A DNA stretch of 15,529 bases from NCBI GenBank assembly GCA_900546105.1, contig URBP01000051.1:1-15529 (forward strand), in the 5' to 3' direction. The notes below the pieces were generated by a model. It had not been told where the DNA came from, ran no database searches, and saw only the letters and a program-made list of their open reading frames with translations. Positions 1 through 5,937 of the stretch are shown here, piece after piece (within the stretch, counting starts at the first letter, position 1; every line of letters starts with the position of its first letter). The stretch comes from an uncultured Collinsella sp. Its GTDB lineage: Bacteria > Actinomycetota > Coriobacteriia > Coriobacteriales > Coriobacteriaceae. A program made the position numbers and the translations under genes.

Positions 1-74
1 TTCACGTCACCTTGCTCGCTTAGGGGCGTTTTCGCTGACTTATGCTCAACCTGCGGCGCCTTAGAGGTGGTCAT
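1..74 (-). CDS. Possible 5' end of a divergent gene, cut by window edge
   Basis: On the minus strand an ATG at 74-72 opens a frame that stays open to the window edge (24 codons plus 2 bases). The peptide begins MTTSKAPQVEHK and is hydrophilic, as many flexible N-termini are. No strong Shine-Dalgarno sequence is visible before the ATG, and the start codon lies inside the inverted repeat at 68-96, which is odd for a gene start. Other frames here are also open for 20-30 codons, so the call is weak. No function can be assigned. Confidence 0.25.
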   Translation of the reverse strand, partial: MTTSKAPQVEHKSAKTPLSEQGDV

Positions 75-96
75 TGGGGACGTTCTTAAATGACTA
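68..96. repeat. REP-like imperfect inverted repeat
   Basis: Arms TGGTCATT (68-75) and AATGACTA (89-96) pair over 8 positions with one G-T wobble, around the 13-base core GGGGACGTTCTTA. The layout of a short stem enclosing a GGGGAC core resembles the extragenic palindromes mobilised by IS200-like (Y1/RAYT) transposases in other bacteria. That link is inference: only one copy and no transposase are in this window. It could also be a simple operator or weak terminator. Confidence 0.4.
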
Positions 97-412
97 GGTT
101 GGGCATATTGCTTTGAGGTGTTATTCAATCAGCTGTGATGGCCTTTGAGCTGCTTACCTGCTTAAAGCAATTAACGGTGTGCATCTGCTGTTGAAAATAT
201 TGCTCGAAAAATCGTCCAAGAAGTCGCGGGGTCCTTTTTGGTGCGTCGCGCGTCAAGCGATGTGGCAAGTTCTTGGTTAGATATTGGTCAGTTTTGGGGC
301 AACCTTGCCAAAAACTTGACAGATGCAGATTTAGACGTCGACGAATGAACACTTCGGGCGGGCTCCAAGCAAAAATCTGGGCTGATTCTCGATAATCGCC
401 TTCAATCGTCCC
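97..412. other. AT-richer gene-free stretch upstream of prmC
   Basis: This stretch has roughly 45-53% GC in 60-base blocks, clearly below the genes to its right. The longest frame is a 108-codon minus-strand ORF (ATG at 451-449, stop at 127-125). Its product is rich in Arg, Gln, Trp and Pro and matches no family I recognise, so I do not call it a gene. Bases 107-114 and 164-171 form a perfect 8-base inverted pair enclosing a second 5-base pair (130-134 with 148-152), so the left end could fold as RNA. It may be an interspersed intergenic element, a degraded gene or an RNA. Nothing here decides between them. Confidence 0.4.
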
Positions 413-439
413 TTGCCAAGCGCTGGCCTCGCTTACAAT
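413..439 (+). promoter_or_regulatory. Weak candidate promoter for prmC
   Basis: A TTGCCA box (413-418) and a TACAAT box (434-439) lie 15 bases apart, shorter than the usual 16-18. Initiation would fall near 446, giving a leader of about 42 bases that contains a GC-rich hairpin (456-469) just before the prmC ribosome binding site. The call rests on box similarity only. Confidence 0.3.
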
Positions 440-455
440 CTGCTCCGACATTCGC

Positions 456-469
456 GCGCCGCCCGGCGC
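456..469 (+). promoter_or_regulatory. GC-rich hairpin before prmC ribosome binding site
   Basis: GCGCC (456-460) pairs with GGCGC (465-469) around a GCCC tetraloop, ending 4 bases before the purine-rich ribosome binding site (474-483). It could tune prmC translation, but a short GC palindrome can occur by chance in this genome. Confidence 0.3.
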
Positions 470-487
470 TTAAGAGGGGAGGGCCCC

Positions 488-1738
488 ATGGCAAACGAGA
501 TCTGGACCATCAAGCGTTGTCTCGAGTGGACCAAGGAGTACCTGGCCGAGCGCGGCGAGGAGCACCCCCGTCTTTCTGCCGAGTGGCTGCTGTGCGCCGC
601 CACGGGTCTGGCGCGCATCGACTTATATATGCGCATGGACGAGACGCTTAACGCGGCCCAGCTCGAGACCATGCACGCGGCCGTTGTACGCCGCGCTAAG
701 GGCGAGCCGCTGCAATACATCACGGGCAGCACGCAGTTTCGCATGATCGATGTCGCGTGCGCCCCCGGTGTGCTCATTCCGCGCCCCGAGACCGAGATGC
801 TCGTCGAGGAAGTCCTTAATTATCTGGATGCCGAGGTGCTGAGCCCCGAGGCTGTCGCCCGTCAGCGCGTTGAGCTGCCCTGGAACGATGAAGTCGAGCA
901 AGCGCGCAAAGCCGAAGCCGCATTGGCCGACGAGCGAGCGACGGCCGAGCGCCGTGCCGCCAACCTCACAGCTGCCGACGAGGCGGCGCTAGGCGGCGAT
1001 GTGCTGGGCAGCCGCGCGTATGCCGAGGAACTGGCCGACCGCGAGGCCGAGGAAGCCGCCGCGCAGGCAGCGGAAGCCGAGGCTGCGGAAGCTGCTGAGC
1101 CCGAGCTCGACGAATACGGCATCGCCATCGAGGGTGCCGACCAGGAGACGGCTTCAGCTCAGGATGCCGCTGCGCCTGCCCCAGCCGAGCCCCGCACTGC
1201 TCGCGTTCTCGAGGTCGGCTGCGGCACGGGCTGCATCTCGCTCTCCCTTGCTTGGGAGCGCCGCGGCCACGTTACCTGCACCGCTACCGATATCGAACCG
1301 CGTGCTATCGATCTGGCCACCAAAAACCGCGACGCGCTCGGCCTCACGGCAGATGAGGTTGCCTTCAGCCTCACCAACCTGGTGAGCTCCATTCCCCACG
1401 ACGAGTGGGGCACCTTCGACGTGCTCGTCTCCAATCCGCCCTACATCCCGACCGACGTCATGCGCTCGCTGCCGCACGAGGTCAAGGACTTCGAGCCCGA
1501 CCTAGCGCTCGAGGGCGGCGCCGATGGTCTTGATATCTTCCGCCGCCTGCTCAACGCGGCGCCCTATATGCTGCGCGCCGGCGGCCTGTTTGCCTGTGAG
1601 CTCTACGAGGGCCCCCTCGATCCCGCCGCCGAGCTCTGCCGCCAGGCGGGTCTCTCGGACGTGCGCATCGTCCGCGATCTCACCGATCGCCCCCGCATCG
1701 TTCGGGCCATCGTCACCGAGCCCAAACAACGCCAGTAA
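488..1738 (+). CDS. prmC: Peptide chain release factor N5-glutamine methyltransferase PrmC with large insertion
   Basis: PrmC methylates the glutamine of the GGQ motif in release factors RF1 and RF2, using S-adenosylmethionine, in the cytoplasm. The 416-residue protein has the N-terminal helical domain (about 1-90), the conserved segment LIPRPETE (96-103), the SAM-binding motif VLEVGCGTG (240-248) and the catalytic NPPY (316-319) followed by the usual acidic FEPDLALEGG stretch. PrmC is normally about 280 residues. The excess is an Ala/Glu-rich, probably helical insertion at about 114-236, between the linker and the Rossmann core. I chose ATG 488 because GAGGGGAGGG (474-483) precedes it; the frame is open upstream to 413, but that extension looks non-coding. 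prmC usually follows prfA, which is not in view. The next feature downstream is the hicAB promoter. Confidence 0.93.
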   Translation: MANEIWTIKRCLEWTKEYLAERGEEHPRLSAEWLLCAATGLARIDLYMRMDETLNAAQLETMHAAVVRRAKGEPLQYITGSTQFRMIDVACAPGVLIPRPETEMLVEEVLNYLDAEVLSPEAVARQRVELPWNDEVEQARKAEAALADERATAERRAANLTAADEAALGGDVLGSRAYAEELADREAEEAAAQAAEAEAAEAAEPELDEYGIAIEGADQETASAQDAAAPAPAEPRTARVLEVGCGTGCISLSLAWERRGHVTCTATDIEPRAIDLATKNRDALGLTADEVAFSLTNLVSSIPHDEWGTFDVLVSNPPYIPTDVMRSLPHEVKDFEPDLALEGGADGLDIFRRLLNAAPYMLRAGGLFACELYEGPLDPAAELCRQAGLSDVRIVRDLTDRPRIVRAIVTEPKQRQ

Positions 1739-1752
1739 TATTTATTAACTGG

Positions 1753-1781
1753 TTAGCAAAAATTATAAAGTAGTTTATAAT
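1753..1781 (+). promoter_or_regulatory. hicAB promoter
   Basis: TTAGCA (1753-1758) and a perfect TATAAT (1776-1781) are separated by 17 bases. The region is sharply AT-rich against its surroundings and ends 25 bases before the hicA start codon. The -10 box lies inside the palindrome at 1761-1782, so a bound repressor would block polymerase. Confidence 0.7.
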
Positions 1782-1782
1782 T
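1761..1782. promoter_or_regulatory. Palindromic operator of the hicAB module
   Basis: AATTATAAA (1761-1769) and TTTATAATT (1774-1782) are exact reverse complements with the 4-base spacer GTAG. The right arm covers the -10 box. HicB antitoxins of known systems bind palindromes in their own promoter, alone or with HicA, so this is the expected autoregulatory site. The symmetry is seen directly; binding by this HicB is inferred. Confidence 0.7.
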
Positions 1783-1806
1783 AGGACGGCTGAAAGAGGT
1801 CGGCCC

Positions 1807-1992
1807 ATGCAACCTCCTACCTTTCGGGAAATCATTGCCCTACTCAAGCACGATGGATTCGTGAAGGTCGCGCAAGTCGGTAGTCATGCTAAGTATGTTT
1901 CCGGTGACCGTGTTGTCACCGTGAACGGCTCGGGTGGTGATCGACCAAAGAAGGGCACGTGGGCAAGCATTCGCCGGCAAGCTGGATGGTAG
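1807..1992 (+). CDS. hicA: HicA-family mRNA interferase toxin
   Basis: The 61-residue protein matches HicA (YcfA-like, double-stranded RNA-binding fold), which cleaves mRNA and blocks translation until bound by HicB. Family features are the N-terminal helix with a DGF turn (16-18), the GSHAKY segment carrying the presumed catalytic histidine H27, and the C-terminal GTW..IRRQAGW signature that replaces the common GTL..I.KQAG. Length is typical. GAAAGAGG (1792-1799) gives a good ribosome binding site 7 bases before the ATG. hicB starts 14 bases after the stop, so both are co-transcribed from the promoter at 1753-1781, toxin first as is usual for hicAB. The conserved histidine suggests an active toxin. 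Confidence 0.9.
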   Translation: MQPPTFREIIALLKHDGFVKVAQVGSHAKYVSGDRVVTVNGSGGDRPKKGTWASIRRQAGW

Positions 1993-2006
1993 CCGAGGGG
2001 GTCATG

Positions 2007-2453
2007 ATGAAACAGCGATTTACCTATGATTGCGTTCTCATAAAAGAAGACGACGGTTACTGTGCCAGCTTCCCGCAGATTCCCGGCGCCTTTGCCGATG
2101 GCGATACGCGCGAAGAAGCGATTGCCCATGCCACCGAGGCGCTGATGGCGTTTTTGGCCGACGACCTCAACAACGGTTTGACTCCGGCAGGGTACGAACG
2201 CTCGGCCGAGGTCGTGGCCCTTTCAGTCGAAATCGACCACGAGGACGCTCGGGAAGCGGCGTGCCGAACATTTAAAGACGCAGCGCTGGACCTCAAAGTC
2301 TCCGCTCCGCGGATCACCGCGCTGGTCAAAGCCGGAAAGCTCGATGTTGAACTCGTCGACGGCCGTCGGATGATAACGATAGACAGCATCGAGCGCTATG
2401 CCGCCCAAGAACGCCACGCCGGCAGGCCAAAGAAGTTCGTCGCAGTCCAATAA
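2007..2453 (+). CDS. hicB: HicB-family antitoxin with C-terminal helix-turn-helix
   Basis: This is the antitoxin that neutralises HicA and probably represses the module. Residues 5-50 form the HicB partial RNase H-like domain, with DDGYCASFPQIPGAFADGDT (15-34) and the following EEAIAHATEAL helix as clear markers. Residues about 92-130 resemble an excisionase/MerR-type winged helix-turn-helix (VSAPRITALVKAGKL, then DGRRMITIDSIERYA), rather than the short Arc-like or Cro-like domain common in HicB. A basic GRPKK tail (139-143) looks like an AT-hook core. The protein is 148 residues. ATG 2007 sits 6 bases after GAGGGG (1995-2000); ATG 2004 is equally possible, and the frame extends to 1959 inside hicA without a ribosome binding site. 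The AT-rich operator upstream fits the DNA-binding tail. Confidence 0.88.
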   Translation: MKQRFTYDCVLIKEDDGYCASFPQIPGAFADGDTREEAIAHATEALMAFLADDLNNGLTPAGYERSAEVVALSVEIDHEDAREAACRTFKDAALDLKVSAPRITALVKAGKLDVELVDGRRMITIDSIERYAAQERHAGRPKKFVAVQ

Positions 2454-2587
2454 CCCCCTCACTTTCACCGACTACTAGAGCCGCTCACCAAACCAACATG
2501 CGCTCTGGGCAAATAGGTTGAACGTTTCGTGCGAGAATGCCCCACAGTAAACAAACTTTCACCAGAACGTAAGGGGCTGGCATACAC

Positions 2588-3331
2588 ATGCAGACGGTCT
2601 ATCGGGTATTCGAGGGAGCGCGTGAGCCGCATCGGCTCGCTGTTGAGCGTACGGCCGAGGTGCTCGGCCGCGGCGGTCTGGCCCTGATCCCGACCGAGAC
2701 AGTCTACGGTGTCGCCGTGGCAGTCAATGCCTTCTCGGATGCCGTTCCACAAGATACAAGTGAACCTCTGCCGTGGCCGCGCGATCCGCAGGCCACCGTC
2801 AACGGCGCCGCGGTCCCCGCACTCGGTACCGGATATCGTCGCATCTTTACCCTCAAGCAGCGCGAGCTCACCCAAACGGTTGCCTGGCTGGTCGATGATG
2901 CCGGGGCGCTCGATCGCTATGGCGTGGATATCCCTAATGAGGCCCGCGTGCTCGCCCGACGATGCTGGCCGGGAGCCCTGACTATCGTGATTAAGGCAGC
3001 CCCCTGCGTGCCGACCTTTATGCGCGCCGCCGACGACACCGTGGCTCTGCGCGCTTCGGCCTCTCCCGTGGTCCAGGCGCTCATCCGCGCCTGCGGCAGT
3101 CCTCTTGCCTGCACGAGCGCCAATACGCACGGCGCGCCCTCGCCGGCAAGCTTTGCCGCCGTCGAGGGTCGCATCCTGGAGGGGGTCGATGTTGCCGTCG
3201 ACGCCGGTGAGACCCCGTGTCGCGACGCCTCGACCATCGTGTCGTTCCAGCACGGCGGGCTTCAGATCCTGCGCCAAGGCGCACTTCCCGCATCAGAGAT
3301 CGAGCGGGTCTTGTCCGACCCGATGCAATAG
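2588..3331 (+). CDS. tsaC: Threonylcarbamoyl-AMP synthase TsaC/Sua5 (YrdC domain)
   Basis: TsaC makes threonylcarbamoyl-AMP from threonine, bicarbonate and ATP, the first step of t6A37 modification in tRNAs reading ANN codons. YrdC signatures are IPTETVYGV (34-42), the KQR triad (90-92), RRCWPGALTIV (124-134), ACTSANTHG (174-182) and DASTIV followed by ILRQGAL (227-233). At 247 residues it lacks the extra C-terminal domain of long Sua5 proteins. About 40 residues (45-84) between the PTETVYG loop and the KQR motif exceed the usual spacing and include a Pro/Trp-rich segment. A ribosome binding site AAGGGG (2571-2576) lies 11 bases before the ATG. prmC and tsaC are common neighbours; here hicAB separates them. 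glpK follows 13 bases after the stop and is probably co-transcribed. Confidence 0.88.
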   Translation: MQTVYRVFEGAREPHRLAVERTAEVLGRGGLALIPTETVYGVAVAVNAFSDAVPQDTSEPLPWPRDPQATVNGAAVPALGTGYRRIFTLKQRELTQTVAWLVDDAGALDRYGVDIPNEARVLARRCWPGALTIVIKAAPCVPTFMRAADDTVALRASASPVVQALIRACGSPLACTSANTHGAPSPASFAAVEGRILEGVDVAVDAGETPCRDASTIVSFQHGGLQILRQGALPASEIERVLSDPMQ

Positions 3332-3344
3332 AAAGGTGTAAGCG

Positions 3345-4886
3345 ATGTCGTTGAATCTAGGTAGCCTGGGTATGGAAGACGCCTCGTTTAGCTTTGGCGG
3401 TTCCTACATCATGGCGCTCGACTGCGGCACCACCTCGGTACTCGCGACCATCGTCGACGAGTACGGATGCATCGTCGCGCAGGCACGTCGCAGCGTCAAA
3501 ACCAGCTTCCCGCGCCCTGGCTGGGTGGAGCAAGACCCCATGGCGGTGCTTGCCAGCCAGATCGCGGTCATGATGGAGGTCCAGTTTAAGAGCGGCATCC
3601 ATTCTGACCGCATTGCCGCCATCGGTATCTCCAACCAGCGCGAGACCACGGTGGTGTGGGACCGCATAAGCGGCCAACCTATCTATAACGCCATCGTGTG
3701 GCAATGCCGTCGCACCGCACCTCTGATCGACGAGCTGGTCGAGCAGGGCGCAGAAGAGCTGGTGCGCTCCCGCACGGGGCTTACGCTCGACCCGTATTTC
3801 TCGGCCTCCAAGGTGCAGTGGATTCTCGATAACGTCGACGGCGCACGCGAGAGCGCCGCGGCGGGCGACCTTATGTTCGGCACCATCGACACGTGGCTCA
3901 TCTACAATCTCACCGGCGGTCAGGTCTTTGCTACCGACTACACCAATGCCAGCCGCACCGCGCTCTTTAATATCCATGCGCTCGATTGGGACGACGATCT
4001 GCTGGCGCTTTTCGACGTCCCGCGTTCCATGATGCCCGAGGTTCGGTGGAGCTCGGGCGATTACGGCCGCGTCGCGAGCGACATCATGACCAACATGCCA
4101 CCCATCATGGGCGTGGCGGGCGACCAGCAGGCGTCGCTATTCGGCCACTGCTGCTTCCGTCCCGGCCAGACCAAAAACACCTATGGCACGGGTTGCTTTA
4201 TGCTCATGAACACCGGCGACGAGATCGTCGAATCCAAGAACGGTCTGGTCTCCACCATCGGTATCGCCGCGGACGGGAAGATCAGCTATGCACTCGAGGG
4301 CTCCATCTTCGCTGCCGGCTCCACCATGAACTGGCTGCGCAACAACATGGGCATCATCTCGAGCGTGAGCGAGTCGGCGCAACTCGCCGCTTCGATTAAC
4401 GACAACGAGGGCTGCTACTTCGTCCCCGCCTTCGCAGGCCTGGGCGCTCCCTGGTGGGACCCGCATGCTCGCGGTATCGTGTGCGGCCTGACCGGTGCCT
4501 CGAGTCGCGCGACCATTGTGCGTGCGGCCTGCGAGTCCATGGCCTATCAGAGTTATGACGTGCTGCGCGCCATGGAGCAGGACGTGGGGCTTTCGATCGA
4601 GCGCCTGTCTGTCGATGGCGGTGCCTCGCGCAACGAGTTCATCATGCAATTCCAGGCCGATCTGCTGGATATCCCCGTGCTGCAATGCGAGACGGTGGAG
4701 ACCACGGCAATCGGTGCCGCGTACTTGGCGGGTCTTGCCGTCGGCTATTGGGAAGACCTGGAAGAGCTGGAGCAAAATGCCCAGATCGTTAGGACCTTCC
4801 TTCCCCACATGTCCGCCAAGCGCCGCGAGCAAAACCTTGCGGGCTGGCGTGATGCAGTCAGGCGCTCGCTCAGCACCGCACAGTAG
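3345..4886 (+). CDS. glpK: Glycerol kinase
   Basis: GlpK phosphorylates glycerol to sn-glycerol 3-phosphate with ATP, for catabolism and lipid synthesis. The 513-residue FGGY kinase has the phosphate loop ALDCGTTS (24-31), glycerol-binding SNQRE (96-100) with R99/E100, W119, Y151 in DPYFS, and the catalytic AGDQQ (258-262, D260), plus AFAGLGAPWWDP and the C-terminal DGGASRN segment. Cys27 stands where many GlpKs have Gln. The Arg of the E. coli fructose-1,6-bisphosphate site and the His phosphorylated by HPr in Firmicutes are both absent in the loop at 241-256. ATG 3345 has a ribosome binding site GAAAGGTG (3331-3338); ATG 3372 would give the usual shorter N-terminus. No glpF or glpD is in view. 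Confidence 0.95.
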   Translation: MSLNLGSLGMEDASFSFGGSYIMALDCGTTSVLATIVDEYGCIVAQARRSVKTSFPRPGWVEQDPMAVLASQIAVMMEVQFKSGIHSDRIAAIGISNQRETTVVWDRISGQPIYNAIVWQCRRTAPLIDELVEQGAEELVRSRTGLTLDPYFSASKVQWILDNVDGARESAAAGDLMFGTIDTWLIYNLTGGQVFATDYTNASRTALFNIHALDWDDDLLALFDVPRSMMPEVRWSSGDYGRVASDIMTNMPPIMGVAGDQQASLFGHCCFRPGQTKNTYGTGCFMLMNTGDEIVESKNGLVSTIGIAADGKISYALEGSIFAAGSTMNWLRNNMGIISSVSESAQLAASINDNEGCYFVPAFAGLGAPWWDPHARGIVCGLTGASSRATIVRAACESMAYQSYDVLRAMEQDVGLSIERLSVDGGASRNEFIMQFQADLLDIPVLQCETVETTAIGAAYLAGLAVGYWEDLEELEQNAQIVRTFLPHMSAKRREQNLAGWRDAVRRSLSTAQ

Positions 4887-4932
4887 GGCTGCGATGGGCT
4901 GCTCGATACAACAAACCGCTAAACTAATGCAT

Positions 4933-4986
4933 GGCGTGCGGCGGCAACATTGCTGCACGCCTTGTCAGCAAGGCCGTTTTGCGGCC
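4933..4986 (+). promoter_or_regulatory. Structured 5' leader of upp with competing hairpins
   Basis: Three stems overlap. Hairpin 1 pairs 4933-4942 with 4952-4961 (10 pairs, one G-T wobble). Hairpin 2 is GCCTTG (4959-4964) with CAAGGC (4969-4974), loop TCAG. Hairpin 3 is GGCCG (4972-4976) with CGGCC (4982-4986), loop TTTTG. Hairpin 2 shares bases with both others, so 1+3 and 2 exclude each other. No U-tract follows hairpin 3; the upp ribosome binding site (4992-4999) does. That suggests translational or processing control if it is regulatory. No PyrR-binding consensus was recognised. Confidence 0.4.
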
Positions 4987-5009
4987 GCAACGAAAGGGGC
5001 AATCAATCC

Positions 5010-5657
5010 ATGACCGTCACCTACGATGCGTCCCGTGTGACGCTTGTCGATCACCCGCTCGTCCAGCACAAGCTGTCGATCCTGCGCGACAAAAACACCG
5101 GCACCAACCAGTTCCGTCAGCTCGTGCGCGAACTCGCGCTTTTTGACGGCTACGAGGCCATGCGCGACCTGCCTATGGAAGACGTCGAGGTCGAGACCCC
5201 CATCACTACCGCCACGTTCAAACAGCTTGCCGGCAAGAAACTCGCCATCGTGCCCATCCTGCGTGCGGGCCTTGGCATGGTCGACGGCATCCTCGACCTG
5301 GTACCCTCTGCTCGCGTGGGCCACATCGGCATGGAGCGCGACGAGGTCACCCACGAGCCGCACGAGTATTACTGCAAGATGCCCAAGGATATCGACCAGC
5401 GCATCTGCCTGGTCGTCGACCCCATGCTCGCCACGGGCGGTTCGGCCGAGATGGCCATTAGCTACCTGCGCGAGCGCGGTGTCAAGGACATCCGTATGCT
5501 GTGCATCGTCGCGGCCCCCGAGGGCCTCAAGTCACTGACCGAGAAGGACCCAGATGTGCATATCTATACCTGCGCCATCGACGACCATCTCAACGAGGCC
5601 GCCTACATCGTTCCCGGCCTGGGCGACGCCGGCGACCGCATCTACGGCACGCTCTAG
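5010..5657 (+). CDS. upp: Uracil phosphoribosyltransferase
   Basis: Upp converts uracil and PRPP to UMP plus pyrophosphate, the main uracil salvage step. The 215-residue length is close to the usual ~209. Diagnostic segments are KLAIVPILRAGLGMVDG (77-93), the PRPP-binding loop VVDPMLATGGSA (135-146) and the uracil-binding PGLGDAGDRIYGT (202-214). I chose ATG 5010, with GAAAGGGG (4992-4999) 10 bases upstream. The frame is open back to 4950, but those 20 codons overlap the leader hairpins and match no Upp N-terminus. The gene precedes the atp operon, as in Bacillus, with a 280-base gap, so it is probably a separate transcript or a partial read-through. Confidence 0.95.
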   Translation: MTVTYDASRVTLVDHPLVQHKLSILRDKNTGTNQFRQLVRELALFDGYEAMRDLPMEDVEVETPITTATFKQLAGKKLAIVPILRAGLGMVDGILDLVPSARVGHIGMERDEVTHEPHEYYCKMPKDIDQRICLVVDPMLATGGSAEMAISYLRERGVKDIRMLCIVAAPEGLKSLTEKDPDVHIYTCAIDDHLNEAAYIVPGLGDAGDRIYGTL

Positions 5658-5699
5658 TCGTCGGGCCTTGTCGGCTACGGTCACAAATACGAAGAAACG

Positions 5700-5734
5700 G
5701 TGCGCGCGGGCGAGCAAAAGACGCCTACGCGCAC
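5700..5734. terminator. Strong hairpin after upp, without U-tract
   Basis: GTGCGCG (5700-5706) pairs perfectly with CGCGCAC (5728-5734). After a C-A mismatch and a G-T wobble, GGCG (5709-5712) pairs with CGCC (5722-5725), leaving a 9-base loop. It lies 43 bases after the upp stop. No run of T follows, so it is not a classic intrinsic terminator; it may stall polymerase or protect the 3' end. A weaker composite stem (5747-5753 with 5772-5778) follows. Confidence 0.4.
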
Positions 5735-5849
5735 TCCTGTTAACGGACGTTTTGCCCTGCGGGGTTCGAGAAAAACGTATTACCGTACCTGCGGCATAAA
5801 GAAGGTCTTAAGAAAACGAACAGGTGCGTATTAACCGATGCTTTTTCGG

Positions 5850-5877
5850 TTGTACTTTAGCGATTGGCTCGTACAAT
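5850..5877 (+). promoter_or_regulatory. Probable atp operon promoter
   Basis: TTGTAC (5850-5855) and TACAAT (5872-5877) are 16 bases apart and lie 61 bases before the first gene. The two boxes themselves form an inverted repeat (TTGTAC with GTACAA at 5871-5876). Two further symmetric pairs overlap the site: AACCGA/TCGGTT (5833-5838, 5846-5851) and ATTGG/CCAAT (5863-5867, 5883-5887). These could be operator elements; no regulator is identified. Confidence 0.55.
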
Positions 5878-5937
5878 AGTCACCAATGTTTGGCGGGAAC
5901 TGTTCTGTGAAGCGTTAAAAGGAAAGTGAGGACGCCA

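Noticed and set aside
316..344. TTGACA at 316-321 as a promoter -35 box
   Set aside because: No acceptable -10 box occurs 15-19 bases downstream.
2518..2550. TTGAAC before tsaC as a promoter
   Set aside because: No matching -10 box at a valid spacing.
2461..2563. Direct 9-base repeat ACTTTCACC at 2461-2469 and 2555-2563 after hicB
   Set aside because: Too short to claim a target-site duplication; it does not flank hicAB and may be chance.
2465..3277. 270-codon minus-strand frame opposite tsaC
   Set aside because: Sense tsaC has clear YrdC motifs; the antisense product resembles nothing and runs into a gene-free spacer.
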